A stretch of DNA of 64,000 nucleotides from Struthio camelus (Eukaryota; Chordata; Aves; Struthioniformes; Struthionidae): assembly GCF_040807025.1 (NCBI RefSeq), contig NC_090946.1:3700001-3764000 (forward strand), read 5' to 3'. Under the pieces are notes generated by a model. It was not told the DNA's origin. It was given only the letters and a program-made list of their open reading frames with translations, and did no database searches. The position numbers and the translations under genes are program-made. Position 1 is the stretch's first letter; the number at the start of each line of letters is the position of its first letter. Shown here one piece after another: positions 58,059 through 64,000 of the stretch.

Positions 58059-58323
58059 GCCAGCAGCTCTGTTTTCCTGCCTGGCCGTGTGTGCTGAAGC
58101 AGCCGGGCGCCCAGTCCTGTCCTGGGTCCCCCATCCCTACTGGGGACCACAAACTGCACCAGGACCCTGCAGCGCACCAGAGACCCAACTGCCCCTGGGC
58201 AGTGGCACCTGGGTGAAGGAGGCTGGGTGCTTGTGTCCCCACCTTACAAGGGCTTCCTCATGGACCACCTCCCTCCCTGGGGAGCAGTGGGTGCACCCCT
58301 GGCACCCATGGGTGCTGGCACCT

Positions 58324-58403
58324 GGCTCTAGGGTGCAATGGAGAGCGCATTGGGCTTTTAGCCAATCATAAGACAATCAACAGTTTGAGTCCCACCAGGG
58401 TCA
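58324..58403 (+). pseudogene. Decayed tRNA-Arg (TCT) copy
   Basis: Resembles the tRNA-Arg at 57272: GGCTCT...GGTGCAATGGAGAGCGCATTGG...TTTAG and a tail AGTTTGAGTCCCACCAGGGTC. The acceptor stem is weak, the anticodon region reads TTTTAGCC instead of CTTCTAG, the intron region differs and the B box is changed (AGTTTGAGTCC). A TTTT remains at 58411-58414. It is probably a tandem duplicate of the Arg gene that has lost function. Confidence 0.75.
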
Positions 58404-58862
58404 TGCCCCCTTTTGGGGGCACCCCAGCGGTGGGCACCCTCCTTAGGCAACCTATCCTTAACACGGTCCTGCACCCCCGCAGCTGGGGGGGGGGGGCACC
58501 AGGTGCCTATGTGACACCTGGGGACTTTGTGGGACATAGGGTGCCTGCAATGAGAGCTGGGGAGCTTGGTGTGCCCACGGTGACACCTGGGCAGCCTGTG
58601 GGCCACTGGGGGCATGAGGGGCAGGGGGTGACATCAGGGCACCCTGTGGGACATGGTTTCCCCCAGGCAGTACAGGGTCCTGTGTGTGGCATTGTGCCTT
58701 GGGCCCTGGAGACCCCAGCAGACAGGGACACTTTGGTCCCATTGCTGTCGCCCATGCAGCAGCCACGTGGCCAGCCCAATCCCCATGTCCCAGCATGCCA
58801 AGCCCTTGGGAAGGGGCCTGGCCACCCTCCGCCCCTCCAAAAGTGGTGGCTGCAGGCCCGGC

Positions 58863-58945
58863 TACCAGAAGTGGGGATCGAACCCACGCGGACACATGTC
58901 CATTGGATCTTAAGTCCAACGCCTTCACCTCTCGGCCATTCTGGC
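58863..58945 (-). tRNA. tRNA-Leu (TAA), inverted copy
   Basis: 83 nt; differs from the plus-strand Leu gene at three positions (first base G instead of A giving a G-U pair, one D-loop base, one T-loop base GGGTTCGATCCCC). Anticodon TAA is the complement of 58910-58912. TTTT terminator is the complement of AAAA at 58839-58842. Convergent with the Leu gene at 57976. Confidence 0.93.
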
Positions 58946-59202
58946 ATGCACAGAGCGACACCATGGCCACCCTGCTCTGCCAGGGACCCAGGTGTCCAGG
59001 CCTGGCCAGGACTGGCCTGGGTTGGGGTCATCACAGCAGCTGCAGGTGCAGCAGGGCCCATGCTCATCTCTTCAGACACCACATGAGCCCCACTGTGGCC
59101 AGGGCATGGATGCCAGGAGCGGGTGACCCTTCTCCTCCAGAGCCCTTGGGCATGGTGACACCTGCCCTGAGTGATGGTCCCTGGGGGGCACAGCTATGAG
59201 AC

Positions 59203-59252
59203 AAGAAAAAGAGGAGGAGGAAGAGGAGGAGGAGGAGGAGGAGGAGGAAGGC
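59203..59252. repeat. GAGGAG polypurine microsatellite
   Basis: About 48 bp of AAGAAAAAGAGGAGGAGGAA followed by GAG repeats, 50 bp upstream of tRNA-Lys. A pure purine strand of this kind can form triplex DNA. Confidence 0.9.
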
Positions 59253-59300
59253 CTGGGGAACCATGTGGCTCCCAGCCATGCCCCCTCCCTACCAGAAGCT

Positions 59301-59373
59301 GCCCGGATAGCTCAGTCGGTAGAGCATCAGACTTTTAATCTGAGGGTCCAGGGTTCAAGTCCCTGTTCGGGCG
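59301..59373 (+). tRNA. tRNA-Lys (TTT)
   Basis: 73 nt. Starts GCCCGGATAGCTCAGTCGGT and ends CCTGTTCGGGCG. Acceptor GCCCGGA/TTCGGGC, loop ACTTTTAA region with anticodon TTT, T-arm GGGTTCAAGTCCC, discriminator G. TTTT at 59387-59390. It matches the standard vertebrate tRNA-Lys-TTT essentially base for base. Confidence 0.96.
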
Positions 59374-59758
59374 GGTGAGGTTCCCCTTTTGTACCTTCTG
59401 CTTGTGTTTTTGTTTGGCTAGGCATGGCCCCATCGCCCCAGGCAGGGGCTGTGCAGGGGGCCCCCGGCACCAAGGTGGTCATGGCCCTGCAGAGGCACCT
59501 GGGTAGGGGGACCTGGCACAGGGCTGCTGGGGACACAGGGGCTGGCAGGCAGTGCTGCCTCAGGGGCCAGGAGAAGACCCCCCCCCCCCAGCCCCAAAGC
59601 CACGTTAGGGTCAGCGTGATCGTGGCAGCATGGGGACAAACCCTGGACTTGGGTAGGTGCCCAGAGAAGAGCCCGTGCCGCTGCACCCCACAGGCCCCCT
59701 GGGGCAAGGCACCCTCACCTCACACAACACACGCAACCAGGTTGGGGCATTCACAGGT

Positions 59759-59764
59759 TTTAAT
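59759..59764 (-). promoter_or_regulatory. OSBP: Candidate OSBP poly(A) signal ATTAAA
   Basis: The minus strand reads ATTAAA, about 1.23 kb beyond the OSBP stop. The intervening 59765-60996 has no other gene and is probably the long OSBP 3' UTR. Confidence 0.55.
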
Positions 59765-60996
59765 TTAGTTCTCGTGGAAGGAAAAAAAAGAAAGAAAAAA
59801 AAAGGCATCATACGCCCCTGTTTTTCTGTCATTTTGGGGGATGCAGTGAGCCCCTGCCCACAGAGATGCCCCCTAGAAGGGCAGCACTGCTCCCACATTG
59901 TGTTTGGAGGTGCAGAGGCCCCCTGCTCACCAGCAATCCCCTCCCTCCCACCCCTGGCTGAGTGTCTCCACCCGACTGTAGTGTTTGGGGATGCAGGGAC
60001 CCCTGCTCACCTGCTCCACAGAGAACTCCCACCTGGAGGGCAGGAAGGGGATGGGTAAGGGGAGACGGACATGGGCCACCGTGCCACGCTGCCTCTACCA
60101 GGGGAGGGTAGTGGGCACAGAACAGCCTAGCACAGCCCGCTGATGCCCAGGGCTGCCCACACACAACCGAGGATCTCCCTTTCCCCTACATAACCTACGA
60201 GGAAGGCACCTCGAGAAGGAAGCCCCAGCCTGGGAGGAGCGGTGTGGCCAGGAAGGCTGGGGGACAGGGCACTCCAGGCCCTGAGGCAGGGGTAGGCCAG
60301 GTGCCCGCTCCCCTCAAGTGCCGCAGAGCTGCAGGGGAAGAACGGGACCAGGGGCCCCAGTAGCTCTCTATATATCTTATCATATACACCTATAGACCAG
60401 GCTGCAGGGCAGGGCAAGGGGCGCCCAGGAGCCCAGGCACCCTGAGCGGAAGAGAGCACCTGGCCACCTGGGGGCAGGGGAAACAGGGAAGGAAATGAGA
60501 GGGTGGGCAGAGACCAAGGCCAGCCTCAGGCTCTCCCCCGCGGTGCCTCCCGCCCCAGGCAGAGGTGGCACCCTGTCCTCCCTGGGAGTCACGCTTGCCT
60601 CCCGCTCCTGGGTGTGCATGTTGAGGGGCCATGTCCTGGCACCCCAGGGAAATGCACAGGGTGTGATTTACCCCCTGCTGGGGAGGGGCGCTGGGGCCGG
60701 GCTGTGCACAAGTGCGGACGTGGGGGATGGAGGGGGAAAACCCCCGAGGGAGCAAACACAGGGCTGGGCTGGCTCCTGCTGCCCACCCCGGCATCAAGGT
60801 CAGTTTGGATCGGCTAAGGCAACCCCGGCAGGCGAGCGCAGCTGGTGCTCGCAGCGACACATGAGGACGGACAGGCAGTTAAGACAGACGGACAGACAGA
60901 TGCGTGCTGCGGAAAGCGCCACGCGATGCTGGCCCAGCGCAGCTGCTCCCCTCGCAGTCAGCTCGCCTTCACCCTGCTGTTCCTCCCACTGCCAGC

Positions 60997-63881
60997 TCAG
61001 AAAATGTCCGGGCACAAGGTCCAGTCCTGCTTCTCTTTGCTCTCCCAGTAGCCACCCTTGTAGACGTGCGTCAGCTCCTGGGTGATGGGGTCCTTCTTGC
61101 GCTCGAACCACAGCGGCTTGTAGGGGTCATAGGGGGTGCCTGGGGGCGGCGAGTGGGTTAGGGACACGTGGCCAAGCAGGCAGCAGGATGTGGGGTGGGG
61201 GCCCACCTGCACCCTCCTTACCGTCCTCTGTGGCCCTCGCAGCCTCAGCCTCGCGCCTCTTGCGGGAGATGCGCTGCTTCTCCTCCAGCCGCTGCTTCTC
61301 AGCATTGGCCTCATCCCAGCGCCCGTTCTCCATGAGGCGCTGGTCGGGGCGCCGGCGGCTGTCTGTGGGTGCTGTGCCGCTCTCTGGGGCGTTGAGCGTC
61401 AGCGCCAGCTCCGAGAAGTAATACATGTTCTCCGCGTACTTCCTGCATGTGGAGGGAGGGAGACCTCAGCCAGTGGCACCCCTGCCAGTAGGTTTCATGT
61501 CCTGGCCCCTCTCCCCCACAGCTGGGCAGTGGGGTATGAGAGAGGAGCAAGCCCTAGCCCATGGCAGCCTCAAAGCCCAGCTCCTGCCCTTGAAAGAGCG
61601 AGCCCTGGCTCTCAGGACGTCGCCTTGTCCTGCCCGCTGCAGGCCCATGCCCCCGGCCACCCTACTCACGGGAGGGGGTTCCTTTTCCACAGCAGCACTC
61701 GGCTTTCCTCAGCCTCGTGGACCCTCTGACGTCCCTCCGCACCGTTGTCCCCGACACCTGGTATCACCTTGTAGCAGTCCATCTTCTCATCCCAGGTGCC
61801 CAGCAAGACAAAATGCACCTTCCCGGCAGGGTCTGTCACCTCCCCAGTGACCTGCCAGGACAGGGGACATGGAGCACTCTGCACTGGGAGGAATGAACAG
61901 CCAGAGACACCCAAACCTTCTGCCCTCCTCTCCTACCCTGGAGCCGAGTCAGAACTATTAACCCAGGGAAACCCTGCTGCAGCACACTGCAGACCCACTA
62001 AATTTACATGGTTTAAAAGGCAACTGGCAGAAGAAAAGACAGAGCTCTGCCTGAAGGTTATTAGACCCTGAATCATGACATCCAGGAGCCCTGAGTTTGC
62101 CCTTGATCTACAACCCCCAGAGTGCTTGCAGCCAGGAGCATCACATCTGGGCCATCCCCATCCTCATCTAGGGCAGACGAACCTCTTTCACACCAGGGAG
62201 CCTCCACGCCCGGATTGCTCCCCCGGCACCCCACAGCAGTGCACAGTTGCCAGACTACACAGTAACACTGCACTGCAGCCGCATGGCCCCTACCTTCCTC
62301 GCCACATCCCGGGAGAAGTAGCTGTAAGGGACGAACTTGAGGATGCACTTGTCACCCGTCTTGTGATTGACGATCTCAATTTCACCTGACTGCAGAAGGG
62401 AGGACAAGATTAGACCTGGCCCATGGCCCCTCTCTCCTCCAGTAGTGTGGGGAAACTGAGGCACGGAGCATCGATGCCTCCCCAGGGGCCAGCAGAGACA
62501 AGCCCTGGGGCAGTCCTGGCTCCGTGTTGCTCGGGCGTTGTCCTACCTGGTCTATCCAGAGCTTGCCCACAATGATGTTGTGCACGGTGGTTGTGACCTT
62601 TTTCCATGTGTAGTGATTGCCGGTGGAGTGGAAGACGCAGTGGATGGTACCTGCGGAGAGGAGGGCTGTGCTGGGAACGGTCCCCTTGAGACTGCCTGTC
62701 CCAGTGAAGGGCAAACTGCCACGGGCCAGGATGAGGAGCTGCCTGCTGGTCACGTAGTCGGCTCTCTAAACCCTTCCTTGGGGCTTATCCCATCCTGCAC
62801 CTCCCAGTCACTCCCCTTAGCACAGTGTTCTTGGCTACCTGGGGCCAATGAGACCAAGGCTGACCACAAAGGGTGCCCGTGGCCACTTGGGCAGGTTTGG
62901 GTCCTCCTCTGCTCAGGGGGACAGCCTGGATCCAGGAGGAGATGAGGCTGGAGAAGGAACTGATGGGCACGGCCAAACACAGGTCTTTCTGATGCTGGAT
63001 TTTGCATGAATTTGTCAGCCACAGCCCCTTAAGCTGGGCCAAACCAGCATGCCAGGAGTGCCTGCATAGCCCTGGGACCACAGACACTTGGTTGGACAAG
63101 CCACAGTCCTGCCCCTGCCATGCTCCCACTTAAGCATGTCTCTAATGTCCCATAGAGACATTCTCCCTCCCTGAAGTGCCTCCCTGTGCGATGTGTGCGC
63201 ATGGAGCCATGGCGCTTACCCAGAGGCATGATGGAGAGGTATTTGCCCCGAAACTTGCTGGTGATTTTAATCTCCTGGCGAAGTGTCCAGCCATGCTTGG
63301 AGTCGACGTGATGGGCAGCCGCTGGTGGGTGGTGACACACCTGGCAGGGAGAGGGGACAAGTTAGCACTGGTGGCGCAGGGTTGGCCAGCAAGCCCAGGG
63401 GAGAGGGGCTGGCGGTACCTGCTCGCAGAGGGAGCGGTAGCCATTCTCCTCCAGGCGGTCCAGCTCAAAGGTCTCCCCCAGGAGTGGGTTGAAGGGCTTG
63501 CTGGTGCGGAAGACAGTGGTGGAATAGGACGAGACAGTAAAGGCGGCCACGTAGCACAGCTGCTCCAGAGAGCTCTCGCACTTGGCTGCCCGGTCGAGCA
63601 GCTCATGGTACTCCAGGTCTTCTGTGAGGCGCTGCAGCATGGACAGCGGCTCGTTGAAGTTCACCTGGGTTAAGAGTGAGAAGTGAGGGAGAGCCCATGG
63701 GGTGCACAGTGCCTGCCAGACCGTCCCACCGGCAGCACCCGCAGCTCACCGGCATGGGGATCTTGGATAGCTCCTTCCCAATGCAGTTTTTCATGATGCT
63801 CCAGAGGTTGAGGCTGTAGTTGGGTTTGTAGGGGATGCGGGTTCTCTTCTCCTTCTTGGTGTCCTCTAGCTGGTGCTTGTA
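60997..63881 (-). CDS. OSBP: OSBP, oxysterol-binding protein 1 (C-terminal part)
   Basis: Exchanges sterol for PI4P between ER and trans-Golgi. Eight 3' exons lie in the window, in transcript order: 63881-63750, 63664-63419, 63340-63220, 62650-62547, 62389-62294, 61851-61670, 61442-61222, 61139-60997. They join in frame and encode the last 414 aa (human protein 807), essentially the whole OSBP-related lipid-binding domain. It starts near KRTRIPYKPNYSLNLWSIMK and ends EKQDWTLCPDIF. The signature motif reads EQVCHHPP, where the family has EQVSHHPP. Other landmarks: PFNPLLGETFELDR, KITSKFRGKYLSIMPLG, SGTAPTDSRRRPDQRLMENG. The PH domain, ankyrin-free N-terminus and FFAT motif lie beyond the right edge. 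The C-terminus is that of OSBP rather than OSBP2/ORP4, judged from recalled sequence. Confidence 0.93.
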
Positions 63882-64000
63882 CTGGGGAGGCAGGGGCGAG
63901 ACAAGGGCCATCGCAAAGCTGCTGTGATCACTCCCCTCCCGCCCCCGGCCTGCTTCACCACAACAACGGCTACACGGGAACCCAGAAGTCCTTGAGCCCG

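Noticed and set aside
58324-58403. Functional tRNA-Arg
   Set aside because: Weak acceptor stem, disturbed anticodon region and altered B box.

Overview
The window is vertebrate genomic DNA, most likely from a bird, and looks like part of a small, extremely GC-rich microchromosome. The evidence is spliced genes with vertebrate orthologues, two CR1 LINE copies (the main bird and reptile retroposon), very short introns, CpG-rich promoters, and an unusually high load of minisatellites filling introns and intergenic space. A crocodilian or turtle cannot be fully excluded from sequence alone. Nothing prokaryotic is present, and no retroviral or other virus-like element was recognised.

Layout. A minisatellite (1-2330) precedes the CpG promoter of RAD9A (+, 3280-5771). 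RAD9A is tail-to-tail with PPP1CA (-, 6357-10719), and their 3' ends overlap. About 5.5 kb of minisatellites and CpG-rich DNA leads to CARNS1 (+, coding 16709-22802). A long repeat region (22.9-34.1 kb) follows: a 29-bp satellite, a 3.9-kb T-poor A-tract repeat, another minisatellite, and a 5'-truncated CR1. RPS6KB2 (+, 34522-40817) has a second CR1 in intron 3. Then come PTPRCAP (-), CORO1B (-) and GPR152 (-), with CABP4 (+) head-to-head to GPR152. The right end holds six intact tRNA genes (2 Val-TAC, Arg-TCT with intron, 2 Leu-TAA, Lys-TTT), one decayed tRNA-Arg, and the C-terminal half of OSBP (-), which runs off the right edge.

From general knowledge, RAD9A-PPP1CA-CARNS1-RPS6KB2-PTPRCAP-CORO1B-GPR152-CABP4 keeps the order and orientation of human 11q13. 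TBC1D10C, expected between PPP1CA and CARNS1, is not seen, and TMEM134/AIP do not follow CABP4. Instead the sequence joins to a tRNA cluster plus OSBP, which in human lie together at 11q12. The window therefore appears to span a synteny junction.

The genes are not one pathway. They cover the DNA-damage clamp (RAD9A), Ser/Thr phosphatase (PPP1CA), carnosine synthesis (CARNS1), ribosomal S6 kinase signalling (RPS6KB2), CD45 association in lymphocytes (PTPRCAP), actin/Arp2/3 control (CORO1B), an orphan GPCR (GPR152), photoreceptor synaptic calcium sensing (CABP4), tRNAs, and sterol/PI4P exchange (OSBP). The most unusual pattern is that several intronic minisatellites look like tandem copies of the adjoining exon edge or splice site (PPP1CA exon 3, CARNS1 exons 3 and 6).
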